DNA of 30,642 bases from a bacterium (lineage in GTDB: Bacteria; Lindowbacteria; 2-12-FULL-62-27). Under the pieces are notes generated by a model. It had not been told where the DNA came from and did not search any database. It saw only the letters and a program-made list of their open reading frames with translations. Shown here in pieces: positions 22,001 through 29,401 of the stretch. Every line of letters starts with the position of its first letter. The first letter of the stretch is position 1. The position numbers and the translations under genes were made by a program. The DNA is taken from NCBI GenBank assembly GCA_016202645.1, contig JACQOF010000085.1, forward strand, positions 1 through 30,642, written 5' to 3'.

Positions 22001-22139
22001 GGCCGACATGATGAAACGCATCGCCGCCCCGATGGTCGGCGGCATCGTCACGTCGTTTCTGATGGAGCTTCTGGTTTACCCCGTGATATACGCAGTCTGG
22101 AAGGAGCGCGGCTTGACACCAAGCGCGCGGACACCTTGA
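18999..22139 (+). CDS. cusA: Heavy-metal efflux RND transporter, CusA-like
   Basis: 1046 aa, full length for the HME-RND family. TTG start at 18999, overlapping the cusB stop, with GGAGGGGG about 11 nt upstream. First transmembrane helix FIVFTLTVFFTIVGIW is followed by PLDAIPDLSDVQVIVFTEW, the classic CusA/CzcA opening. TM4 carries GAMVDAAIVLVENAHKRME with the proton-relay Asp. The pore domain contains WWMPIQTRIEMLATG, with a Met where Cu/Ag pumps of the Cus type have one of their metal-binding Mets (from memory of the family). Both large periplasmic loops and the late TM10 GLLALAGVDAETGVIML are present. It extrudes monovalent copper or silver, less likely divalent ions, using the proton gradient. 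Confidence 0.95.
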   Translation: MIERLIAWCARNRFIVFTLTVFFTIVGIWCLMHLPLDAIPDLSDVQVIVFTEWDGRSPDLVEDQITYPIVTSLLSAPRVQFVRGQSFFGLSFVYVIFEEGTDIYWARTRVLEYLNESLANLPEGVRPTLGPDATGVGWVFEYALVDESGRHDLSQLRAIQDWTVRYALESVEGVAEVATAGGFVKQYQIEVDPDALLAYAIPLQDVIEAVRRSNNDVGGRSLELSEREYMVRGRGYIRSVSDIERIAVSVNDGTPVLLRQVARVRIGPDMRRGVVDLDGRGEVIGGLVVARYGENALKVIDRVKAKMKLLETALPEGVRFEIVYDRSNLILAAIHTLKRKLTEEMIVVALVIMIFLWHVRSSIIPVVTLPIAVILGFIPMYFTGVTSNIMSLGGIAIAVGAMVDAAIVLVENAHKRMEEWEAEGRPRPVLDVLIEAAQDVGPSIFFSLLVIAISFVPIFALEGQEGRLFKPLAFTKNFSMAFAALLAVTLAPALMAMLLPGGGKIRAEQDHPISRRLQQLYTPCLRFVLNRRRTVIAVAVALIAVTVPVYFLLGSEFMPPLWEGSFLYMPTALPGMSITQAGQVIHSMGKIIKEFPEVEHVFSKIGRFETATDPAPIMMVESIITLKPMENWRPGLTVEGLKEEMDAKLRFPGMPNIWWMPIQTRIEMLATGVRSPIGVKVMGPNLETIAESARQIEQALKDIPGTRSVFAERATSGSYLDFEIDRDEIARYGLTVGDVEDIIESAIGGMNISTTVEGRERFPINVRYPRDFRDDVEKLRRVKVATKTGAQVPIGQLARIGFSTGPADIRNEDGSLASFVFVDVKGRDLGGYVKEAQRIVREQVTLPAGVHLEWAGQFRYLERAKQRLLWVVPLTLFVIVMLLYINTKSMMKTFIVMLAVPFSLIGAVWLLWILDYNLSVAVWVGLLALAGVDAETGVIMLLYLDLAYNDRVRAGRMKTREDLEEAIHDGAVKRIRPKLMTVLTTLIGLMPIMWAGLGEAGADMMKRIAAPMVGGIVTSFLMELLVYPVIYAVWKERGLTPSARTP

Positions 22140-22152
22140 AGGAGGAAACACC

Positions 22153-22641
22153 ATGAACATGAAGAAACCCACCATCCTTTTGTCGGCTGGTTTTGCCGTT
22201 GTCCTGGTTGCGGCCGTCGCCATGCGGGCCGGCGCGGGGGACCACGCCGGGCATGAGCACGGCGGGAAGGCCGAATCCAAACATTCTCACGGCGATCACG
22301 CCGCCGAAAAATCGGCGGCCGATAAAACCGTGACCGTGACGGGAGAGGTCCTCGATCTTTCCTGCTACCTCGGGCATGGCGCCAAGGGCAAAGAACACCA
22401 GGAATGCGCGGGCGAATGTCTGAACAACCTGCACGTCCCGGCGGGTCTGCTGACCGCGGACGGTTCGGTCTTTCTTCTCGTGCCGGATCACAAGAACGAA
22501 AAGGCATTCAAGAACGTGGGCGCGCTCGCGGCCGAGCAGGTGAACGTCACGGGGAAGAAAGTGGTTCAGGGCGGGATTCAGGGCATTCTCGTGAAAAGCG
22601 TAGCCCGGGCGGAAAAAAAGGAACCGGCGAAAAAGAAGTAA
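22153..22641 (+). CDS. His-rich secreted protein of the metal efflux operon
   Basis: 162 aa, ATG at 22153 with AAGGAGGA 6-7 nt upstream, 13 nt after cusA. A signal peptide (MNMKKPTILLSAGFAVVLVA) is followed by a His-rich linker (DHAGHEHGGKAESKHSHGDHA). A conserved-looking domain follows, with VTGEVLDLSCYLGHGAKGK, HQECAGECLNNL, HVPAGLLTADGSVFLLVPDH and a VNVTGKKV strand, in an OB-like arrangement. The three Cys and the His-rich stretch suggest copper or other soft-metal binding in the periplasm. I do not know a named family; similar proteins accompany copper efflux genes. It ends with a Lys-rich tail just before the DUF2231 gene. Confidence 0.82.
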   Translation: MNMKKPTILLSAGFAVVLVAAVAMRAGAGDHAGHEHGGKAESKHSHGDHAAEKSAADKTVTVTGEVLDLSCYLGHGAKGKEHQECAGECLNNLHVPAGLLTADGSVFLLVPDHKNEKAFKNVGALAAEQVNVTGKKVVQGGIQGILVKSVARAEKKEPAKKK

Positions 22642-22642
22642 C

Positions 22643-23065
22643 GTGCAACTGCCCGAGCTGTATCTGATCCACCCGGCGGCTGTCCACTTTCCCATCGCGC
22701 TCCTTCTGACGGGCTGGCTGGCCTGCGCGGTGAGCCGCCGGGCGGAGTGGCTTCCCAACGCGGCTTCGTGGCTTCTGTGGCTTGGAACCGCGGCGGCCTG
22801 GGCGGCGTTGGGCCTTGGGCTTCTGGCCGAGGAAACGGCGCCGCACGTGCCGCCGGCCTGGCGGACGATCAATCTTCACGAGACCCTTGCCTGGTGGACC
22901 GCGGGAGTTTTCACCGTCCTTTCCCTGTGGCGCTGGCGGCTGGGCCGAAGACGCGAAGGAATTTTTCTTGTTCTGTGGCTTGCCGCCGGCGGACTGCTGA
23001 TCGCGACGGCCTATGAAGGCGGTGAACTTGTATTCACACACGGCATGGGCGTCGAAGCGGAGTAG
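22643..23065 (+). CDS. DUF2231-type membrane protein
   Basis: 140 aa, GTG at 22643, one base after the previous stop. It has the DUF2231 features: PAAVHFPIALLLTGWLACAV at the start, four hydrophobic helices, a central HETLAWWTAGVFTVLSLW, and the C-terminal AYEGGELVFTHGMGVE. Proteins of this type are frequent beside copper, cytochrome or redox genes and the conserved His in HFP and HE could hold haem or metal, but no activity is established. It is the last gene of the efflux operon. Confidence 0.85.
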   Translation: MQLPELYLIHPAAVHFPIALLLTGWLACAVSRRAEWLPNAASWLLWLGTAAAWAALGLGLLAEETAPHVPPAWRTINLHETLAWWTAGVFTVLSLWRWRLGRRREGIFLVLWLAAGGLLIATAYEGGELVFTHGMGVEAE

Positions 23066-23128
23066 ACCACCCTGAGCCTTTTTTTCGACCGTCGATCTGT
23101 CTCCTGTCTGCCCGATCTCCGGGACTGG

Positions 23129-24316
23129 TTGGACGGCATAAACTTTCACGACATCAGCCTTCGGGTAAATCCACAGCGGGATCTCATCAGTCCGGTCTAC
23201 AACTACGAACGCGCGCCGGCTGAAATCCTTGCTGATGTGGACTCGGCCGGCCTATCCGCCAAAGAGAAAATGATCCTCAAGTTTTTGGCCTATGGCGGGC
23301 CGATGACCCATGAGCAGGCCGGGGATGCCGGACTGCGGGACACGGGGTTGATCAAATGGCTGGAAAAAATCGGGCTGATCGTGTGTATCCGCAGGCACGG
23401 CGAAAGAAGTTATTTCCTGAATCATCTTTCCCTGGTCTCCCACAATCTTAATTGGATGTCGCAAACCAGAGTCGAAGAGGCTGAAAAGAACATTCTTTAC
23501 TTTTTCATCGATCTCCCCGTGGGATTCCAAATGGGCCATCGCAGGCGCAGGGCCACGTCACAACTGCATCAGACCAGTTATATTCTACTTCAGTATCTGA
23601 AGCTGTTCTCGCGCACTGGCGCTCTGAAAGGCCCGCTGGCCGTCGACTGGGGATGCGGATCCGGGATCCAGGCGATCAGTCTCATAAAGCTCTGTCCGGA
23701 AATTGAACAGGTCATCGGCGTTGATGTCGACCCCCACTGCCTCTGGCTATTTAACATCAACGCGGCCCTCAACCAATGCGGCCCCAAATGCCGGCCCGTG
23801 GTCAACGATCCGGCCGGAAAAAATGTGCTGAACGCCATGGCCGGCCGTCAAATCCATCTGGCCGTCTCAAATCCTCCGTTCAATGCCATTCCGCCGGTCT
23901 GTGAACCCCTGAACTCCGACTACGGAAACGGCGGGCCTCTCGGAATCCGGCATCTGAAACATTTCATTGAGCAATCGGTTCCCCATCTGGCCGCCGGCGG
24001 AACGATTTCGTGTTACTGCACGCTGGCCAGATTGAACACCGGCGATTATGCCCTCGTCCGCGACTGCCTGACGGATGAGTTTTGCCGAACATATGGAATT
24101 ACATTTTCGGCAAAAATCATGGACATTCCCGACCTGCATTTGTCCGCGGATCTCTACGCCAAACGGCTGGCCGATTTGGTCGCGAAAACCGGCGACGGCC
24201 CGTCAAACCCCGGAAACCCGTTGACGAGCGAAATCGCCGCCTATTTCAAATCGTCGGGCATCGAACGCTTCGTCCCCGTCATCCTGACCGTCACGCGCAA
24301 TGCGCGGAGACTATGA
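23129..24316 (+). CDS. SAM-dependent methyltransferase (NPPF type)
   Basis: 395 aa from the TTG at 23129. The frame is open back to 23066 and only CTG codons lie further upstream, so the real start may be earlier. Residues 40-100 form a wHTH-like region (AKEKMILKFLAYGGPMTHEQ, GLIKWLEKIGLI, RSYFLNHL). The Rossmann methyltransferase follows with motif I VDWGCGSG (173-180), acidic motif II VIGVDVDPH, and SNPPF (247-251), the motif of N-methyltransferases acting on Gln or adenine. It resembles the small-methyltransferase branch (PrmC, RsmC, YtxK-like), but the substrate cannot be named. Its stop overlaps the beginning of the ABC-F frame, so the pair may be coupled. Confidence 0.8.
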   Translation: MDGINFHDISLRVNPQRDLISPVYNYERAPAEILADVDSAGLSAKEKMILKFLAYGGPMTHEQAGDAGLRDTGLIKWLEKIGLIVCIRRHGERSYFLNHLSLVSHNLNWMSQTRVEEAEKNILYFFIDLPVGFQMGHRRRRATSQLHQTSYILLQYLKLFSRTGALKGPLAVDWGCGSGIQAISLIKLCPEIEQVIGVDVDPHCLWLFNINAALNQCGPKCRPVVNDPAGKNVLNAMAGRQIHLAVSNPPFNAIPPVCEPLNSDYGNGGPLGIRHLKHFIEQSVPHLAAGGTISCYCTLARLNTGDYALVRDCLTDEFCRTYGITFSAKIMDIPDLHLSADLYAKRLADLVAKTGDGPSNPGNPLTSEIAAYFKSSGIERFVPVILTVTRNARRL

Positions 24317-26120
24317 TACTTTCCATTCCGTGAGTGCTCGGCTTGAACTGAACAATATCCGCAAAGCCTATGGCACCCGCGTCATTCTGGACGGGGCCAG
24401 CGTCTCGCTGTCTGACGATCAGAAAGTCGGCGTGATCGGCCGGAACGGCGCGGGGAAATCCACGCTCTGCAGGATCATCACCGGCCATGAGGAGGCGGAC
24501 GCCGGCACGGTCAACAAGAGCGCCGGGTTTCGTCTGGCCTATCTGGAACAGCTCGACCCCTACCGGCTGGATGAAACCGTCATCGATTTTCTTCGGAGAT
24601 ATACCGGCAAGGAAGACTGGCAATGCGGGAAGGTGGCCGGATCGTTTCAATTGAAAAATGATTTGCTGAAAACCGAAATCGGAAGTCTGCCCGGCGGGTA
24701 CCGCACGCGCGTGAAGCTTGCGTCCATGCTTCTGACCGACCCAAATTTTCTCATCATGGACGAGCCGACGAACTATCTTGATCTCAAAACGCTGATGTTG
24801 TTCGAGGAATTTCTTCAGGATTTTCGCGGCGGGTTCATGGTCGTTTCGCATGACCGGGAATTTTTGATGAGAACCTGCACGCACACCCTGGACATCGAAA
24901 GAGGCGATTGCACGCTCTATCCCGGGACGGTCGAGGAATACCTGATTTTCAAGGAAGAACAGAAAGAGCAGGCGATCAGCCACAACAAAAATGTCGAGGC
25001 CAAACAGCGCCAGCTCAAATTGTTCATCACGCGATTTGGCGCCAAGGCCTCCAAGGCGACTCAGGCGAAGTCGAAGATGAAACAATTGGCGCGGCTGAAG
25101 ACCATCGAGGTCGGCCATGCGCTCGGGAACGTGTCGATCCGGATGCCGAACGTCGAAAAACAGAACAAGGACGCGATTGTCTGCAAAGACCTCGCCATCG
25201 GGTATCCCGGGAAACGGGTCGCCGACAAAATTAATATGGAAATTCTGCACGGAAAACACGTCGCCGTTCTGGGCGACAACGGCCAGGGAAAAACGACGTT
25301 TCTCCGGACCATCGCCGGCGATCTTGAACCCAGGGGCGGAACGTTCAAGTGGGGGCATGGACTGGAGATCGGCTACTACGCCCAGCACGTATTTACGGCG
25401 CTGGATTCAAATTCGGATGTCTACACCCATCTGGCGGACCACGCGGCCCCGGGCGTTTCGCGGCAGGACATCCTGAACCTCGCCGGAAGTTTTTTGTTCA
25501 AGGGCGACGACGTCAAAAAGAGGATATCGGTCTTGAGCGGCGGCGAACGCGCCCGGGTCTGTCTTGCGAGCCTGCTCCTGGCCAAGCGTCACGTGCTGAT
25601 CTTCGACGAGCCGACCAACCATCTCGATTTCGAAACCGTAGAAGCCCTGGGCCATGCGCTCAAAACATTTGCCGGCACGGTGTTCTTCGTCAGCCACGAC
25701 CGGACATTTGTAAATCTGGTGGCCACCGAAATCATCGAAGTCCACAACGGCGCCGTCCGGCGGCACGCGGGAAATTATGAGGACTACGTGTATCATCTTG
25801 AAAAAAGAATTCAGGAAGAATTGAAAACGGGAATCGTCACCGACGGCCCATCCTCAACGAATCACAGGAAGAATGAATCCCAGCCTGGCCGGCCGGCGGA
25901 TCATTCCAGACGCGACCAGCGAAAGATTCTTTCCCAGATCAAAAAGGTCGAAGAACGGCTGGAACTTCAAAAGAAAAAGCTCGCCGAAATCGAACGCGAA
26001 TTCACGGCCGACGGCGCCGGCTGGTCGCGCGAACGGAACGCGCGGTATGCGGAACTTGAACAATCGATCCTGGCCGACGAGAATCTCTGGATTGAGCTGA
26101 ACGCCAAACTGGAAATTTAG
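24300..26120 (+). CDS. ABC-F family ATPase with C-terminal coiled coil
   Basis: 606 aa from the ATG at 24300; GTG 24330 giving VSARLELNNIRKAYG is an equally good or better start. Two ABC modules without membrane segments: first Walker A GRNGAGKST, signature LPGGYRTR and Walker B FLIMDEPTNYLD; second Walker A GDNGQGKTT, signature LSGGERAR and Walker B VLIFDEPTNHLD. The charged linker between them (KEEQKEQAISHNKNVEAKQR onward) is the P-site tRNA interaction motif region. The last 90 residues are a basic coiled coil like that of Uup-type members. ABC-F proteins act on the ribosome. The first signature is LPGGY rather than LSGGQ, a common variation. Confidence 0.93.
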   Translation: MRGDYDTFHSVSARLELNNIRKAYGTRVILDGASVSLSDDQKVGVIGRNGAGKSTLCRIITGHEEADAGTVNKSAGFRLAYLEQLDPYRLDETVIDFLRRYTGKEDWQCGKVAGSFQLKNDLLKTEIGSLPGGYRTRVKLASMLLTDPNFLIMDEPTNYLDLKTLMLFEEFLQDFRGGFMVVSHDREFLMRTCTHTLDIERGDCTLYPGTVEEYLIFKEEQKEQAISHNKNVEAKQRQLKLFITRFGAKASKATQAKSKMKQLARLKTIEVGHALGNVSIRMPNVEKQNKDAIVCKDLAIGYPGKRVADKINMEILHGKHVAVLGDNGQGKTTFLRTIAGDLEPRGGTFKWGHGLEIGYYAQHVFTALDSNSDVYTHLADHAAPGVSRQDILNLAGSFLFKGDDVKKRISVLSGGERARVCLASLLLAKRHVLIFDEPTNHLDFETVEALGHALKTFAGTVFFVSHDRTFVNLVATEIIEVHNGAVRRHAGNYEDYVYHLEKRIQEELKTGIVTDGPSSTNHRKNESQPGRPADHSRRDQRKILSQIKKVEERLELQKKKLAEIEREFTADGAGWSRERNARYAELEQSILADENLWIELNAKLEI

Positions 26121-26144
26121 AGGGTATCTGACAAAGGGCGAGGG

Positions 26145-26879
26145 TTATTGTCCTGATATGGATTTGTCCATCCTCGAAAGTACATCCAGACCCGAGAGAG
26201 TTTGTATCAGGTTCTTGCTGATCAGATCGGAAACGGATGGATAATCGGTCTTTAGCGGGTCGGGACTTAAGACGGCGGTATCGTAACCGTATGTTGTGTC
26301 CGCCAGCGCGGAAAGATTGCCTTTCGCCATGGACTTGAGGGTCGCGGCATCGAAAACATTGTATTCGATCCATGAAGAGGCGGACAATGTTCCCATGTCT
26401 GTTCCTGTCCGCATTCCGGCCGTCTCGTCAACATAGATCAAATGAGTATAGGGAGATTCCTCCTTGCGGGGCCTCCGCCCGGGTAGTCCGTTGGATCTGA
26501 AATATTTTCGTTTGAGTTCTGTATCCCCTGAAATCTCCATCTGAACAGTCATGTTTGAACTGTCATAATGTTTTCGCAAATCATTCAACAAAGCACCTCC
26601 GCGCTCGTTGAAATCTCCAACTGTCTTTCTCAGTTGACCCGAATGTTTTGATGTCTGGGCGGCCATGCTGGCGCCGAGCGCCAGTATGCCCAACGCGCCG
26701 AACTGATCGGCCACAGCCATGGTGGCATTGGACATCGGTTTGGCCGTATAATGGACCAGCAATTTGGGTGAAACATTCACCATCAACAGCACGGCCACCT
26801 GCGTGTCCGAACCATGGGAGATGAATGCCGTGCCTGTGATCAGACAACAAATGAGTGCCGCGCGTCTGAAGCATGTCAT
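26145..26879 (-). CDS. Secreted protein of unknown function
   Basis: 244 aa, ATG at 26879. Signal peptide MTCFRRAALICCLITGTAFISHG, then a hydrophobic segment (QVAVLLMVNVSPKLLVHYTA), a small-residue stretch FGALGILALGASMAAQ and a soluble region with repeated Thr/Ser (GMRTGTDMGTLSASSWIEYN). I do not recognise a family. It lies 81 nt after the 374-aa secreted protein on the same strand and is convergent with the ABC-F gene, 24 nt away. A role in the cell envelope with its neighbours is the only inference possible. Confidence 0.72.
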   Translation of the reverse strand: MTCFRRAALICCLITGTAFISHGSDTQVAVLLMVNVSPKLLVHYTAKPMSNATMAVADQFGALGILALGASMAAQTSKHSGQLRKTVGDFNERGGALLNDLRKHYDSSNMTVQMEISGDTELKRKYFRSNGLPGRRPRKEESPYTHLIYVDETAGMRTGTDMGTLSASSWIEYNVFDAATLKSMAKGNLSALADTTYGYDTAVLSPDPLKTDYPSVSDLISKNLIQTLSGLDVLSRMDKSISGQ

Positions 26880-26960
26880 TATATCACCGGGCGTCCCAAA
26901 CCGAAGCCTGTCCCCATGTTCATTGTCGTGTATTATTGACGTGTTCCTCCGCCTGCGCGT

Positions 26961-28085
26961 TTAGGGTTCTTCGGCGGTTTCGGTCTGGGCGGCCGCCGGT
27001 TCGGGGGAGGTGGTTCCCTCGCCAGTCTGCGGCTCCTGCGTTTTTAGAGGAGGCGTTTCACCCGTATCATTTTCCGGCGGGATGATGGTCGGAGCGGAGG
27101 TATCGCCCTGGGGCGTTTCCGCCTCCAGCGCGAGATCGGGAGATGACGGAACTTCGTTACTCTCATCGGGCGCTGTTCCTTGGGGAGGGTTCTCGACCTC
27201 TTCCGGCGTCTGTTTTTTCTTGCCGAAAAGCGATCCGCCGTTTGATTTTCTTTTCTTTTCCGTTTTCTTGTCCTTGCCAGAGGATTTCCCGGTCCGCATC
27301 GTCATCGCCTTCCGGGTCGTTGCCATTTCGAATTCCGGGAACTGTTTGGCCATCATTTCCAGCATATAGAGCGCCCAGTACCGGTTACTGATGTCCAATT
27401 GCCCTACCCCCATGAACGTGCCGGTATTCTGAAGGACGGACGAATTCATCCAGAGCATTTCACCGCTGGTGCCCTCGAAAATAGAGACATCGCAGACGGC
27501 CGTCGCCTGGATAATGGGTGTCGTTATGCCCGTTGCCACGGCGATGATGAATCCCTGCGTCTTCTTGGTGCTGACCGCCTTTTCGCTCAACCGGGTGACA
27601 TTGTAACTCACATAACCGATCGCATCCGCGGCCGCCATTGCGGCCAAGGTGGCTGCCTGCTCCCCCAATGCCTGCTGATGGGTGATGGCCTTCCCGGCCC
27701 GCCCAATAAGCTTGGCCGACTCCTTATGGCTTTTTTGAATATTTGCGATAACCTCATAATAAAGGTCTCTCCGCTCAGCCTCCAGTTGTTTGGGGTCCCA
27801 AAAGACGATCTTGAATCCCCGATCCCTGAAAATTTCCTCGACTTCCTGCAAAACCTTCGTGCGAACAATCGCCTGCTCGGTATCAACGGCTTCAAAAACG
27901 GTCGACTTATGCTGGGTTGCGATTTGCACGTTCGGTTCGAGGAGCAAAATGCTCTTGACCATCTTTACCCGCGTATCATATTCGGGATGGTATAGGATTC
28001 GAGCGGCCGCCGGCATCGCGGCCACGGTGAGGATCAGACCAACCAAGCCTGCCTGCAGCATCCGGGGTTTCATGGGCATTGTCAT
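26961..28085 (-). CDS. Secreted protein with low-complexity acidic tail
   Basis: 374 aa, ATG at 28085, overlapping the M48 protease stop by four bases (ATGA). A signal peptide (PRMLQAGLVGLILTVAAMPAAA) precedes a compact domain of about 240 residues: KSILLLEPNVQIATQ, EVEEIFRDRGFKIVFWDPKQ, VCDVSIFEGTSGEMLWMNSS. It is reminiscent of lipoprotein families that build TolB-N/LpoB-like folds, but I would not name one. From about residue 265 the chain becomes a basic Lys-rich stretch, then a tail dominated by Pro, Thr and Glu that should be disordered. Coupled translation with the protease suggests a shared envelope function. Confidence 0.78.
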   Translation of the reverse strand: MTMPMKPRMLQAGLVGLILTVAAMPAAARILYHPEYDTRVKMVKSILLLEPNVQIATQHKSTVFEAVDTEQAIVRTKVLQEVEEIFRDRGFKIVFWDPKQLEAERRDLYYEVIANIQKSHKESAKLIGRAGKAITHQQALGEQAATLAAMAAADAIGYVSYNVTRLSEKAVSTKKTQGFIIAVATGITTPIIQATAVCDVSIFEGTSGEMLWMNSSVLQNTGTFMGVGQLDISNRYWALYMLEMMAKQFPEFEMATTRKAMTMRTGKSSGKDKKTEKKRKSNGGSLFGKKKQTPEEVENPPQGTAPDESNEVPSSPDLALEAETPQGDTSAPTIIPPENDTGETPPLKTQEPQTGEGTTSPEPAAAQTETAEEP

Positions 28086-29362
28086 TCCTCGCTTTCTGTT
28101 TCGAGTTTTTTGTTCAGGTTACGGATCTTCCAGCCGATAAACCGGATCGATCCACTGTCGGACGCGATATCCATATACGTCTGGTACATTCCGATGGCGA
28201 GTTTGTGTTCACCCTTGCTTTCGTTCAATAGACCCATTTCCTTATAGGCTTCAGCGTACTGTGAATCCGCCTTGATCACATCGCCGAAGTATGACGCCGC
28301 CCGCTGGTAGTGATCGTTTCGTGGAAGAAGTTCGGCGAGCGATAGGTTTTTCGATTTGCGTTTGATCTGTATCTTTTCAATGTCCTCATAGTCCGAGTAA
28401 ATAAAACTGTGAGCCTTTCCCCGGAGCAGGGGAATCTCCAAATCGCCCATTTCGTGTGTATCATAGAGACTCAATTCTCCCAAGGCCGAAAAGGGCATCT
28501 TGTGCGCCAGGTATTTTTTGGCGTTCAGCCGGCGTAGCGGCTCCATTCTTTTCAGGTAGCTGCCGTCGCCGGAATAAGCCGTGGCGGTGTCATCGGATGG
28601 CCGATGTTTCTCAATAAGCCTGGAGAGGTATTCCTTTCGCTTTCTGTGACGTGGGTGACTGCCGTAGAAAAACGTCGCGAACGCGGACTGGTCGCCGAAT
28701 TCCTTCAAAATCATGTCAAAAAACGTCGTCGCTTCACGGACGTCGTACTCGGCCTTCGCCATCATGGTAAACCCGACCTCGTCCGCCTCTCGCTCCTGTT
28801 CCCTGGAAAACCCGCTGATGGAGATGCTCAAAATGGCGGCCAGCCCCAATTGAGATCCGATTTGCAGGGAGGAACTGGCCCCGGCGGTGACGGCGGTGCC
28901 CAGCGTACTGACCCATTCCGCCATTTCGACTTTCCTCACGGTGCTCCGAATGCCATGCCACAAATGATGTTGATGAATGTGAGCCCATTCATGGGCCAGG
29001 ACAAACGCGAGCTGGGCCTCATTTTCAAAGCGGGTGAGCAGGCCGGAATGAATGTACATCGTGTTATTCGGCATGACGAACGCGTTCAAGGAGGGATCCC
29101 GGAGGATATGGACATGCATCGGCAGAGAATCCGCCCGAGTACCGAGGATTCTGCCAAGAATCGTTTTGACATACGAAACCGTTTCCGTATCGTCGTAAAT
29201 GAGACCCCGCGACCCGGCTTCGGTTTCAAACAAGTCCGAGTTCCGCACAAATTTTTCGAAGTCGTCCTTGAAGGCGGCATCGACAGTTTCACACCATGGC
29301 GAAAACAAGAATATCAATACCATCATGAACCGTTGTAAGTGTCCGCCATTGCCGCACGTCAT
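28082..29362 (-). CDS. M48-family metalloprotease with C-terminal TPR-like region
   Basis: 426 aa, ATG at 29362. After an N-terminal hydrophobic segment (FMMVLIFLFSPW) comes the M48 core: SLNAFVMPNNTMYIHSGLL, then HEWAH (H124, E125, H128) and FSREQEREADEVG with E190 as third zinc ligand. The last third contains AASYFGDVIKADSQYAEAYK and SKGEHKLAIGMYQTYMD, TPR-like helices as in BepA/YfgC. That architecture belongs to periplasmic proteases and chaperones that look after outer membrane protein assembly, so a similar role is likely. It heads a minus-strand group with two secreted proteins. Confidence 0.92.
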   Translation of the reverse strand: MTCGNGGHLQRFMMVLIFLFSPWCETVDAAFKDDFEKFVRNSDLFETEAGSRGLIYDDTETVSYVKTILGRILGTRADSLPMHVHILRDPSLNAFVMPNNTMYIHSGLLTRFENEAQLAFVLAHEWAHIHQHHLWHGIRSTVRKVEMAEWVSTLGTAVTAGASSSLQIGSQLGLAAILSISISGFSREQEREADEVGFTMMAKAEYDVREATTFFDMILKEFGDQSAFATFFYGSHPRHRKRKEYLSRLIEKHRPSDDTATAYSGDGSYLKRMEPLRRLNAKKYLAHKMPFSALGELSLYDTHEMGDLEIPLLRGKAHSFIYSDYEDIEKIQIKRKSKNLSLAELLPRNDHYQRAASYFGDVIKADSQYAEAYKEMGLLNESKGEHKLAIGMYQTYMDIASDSGSIRFIGWKIRNLNKKLETESEE

Positions 29363-29371
29363 CGAGCAACA

Positions 29372-29400
29372 ACTAGATGATACTTTTGATCCTTTGTCAA
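29372..29400 (-). promoter_or_regulatory. Candidate promoter of the M48 protease operon
   Basis: On the minus strand TTGACA (29400-29395, perfect), 17 nt, then TCTAGT (29377-29372, 4 of 6). The predicted start at about 29365 lies 3 nt from the ATG, another nearly leaderless arrangement. Confidence 0.4.
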
Positions 29401-29401
29401 T

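Noticed and set aside
19254-22280. 1008-aa open frame antisense to the CusA-like gene
   Set aside because: Low-complexity His/Arg/Asp-rich translation opposite a full RND pump; a shadow frame.
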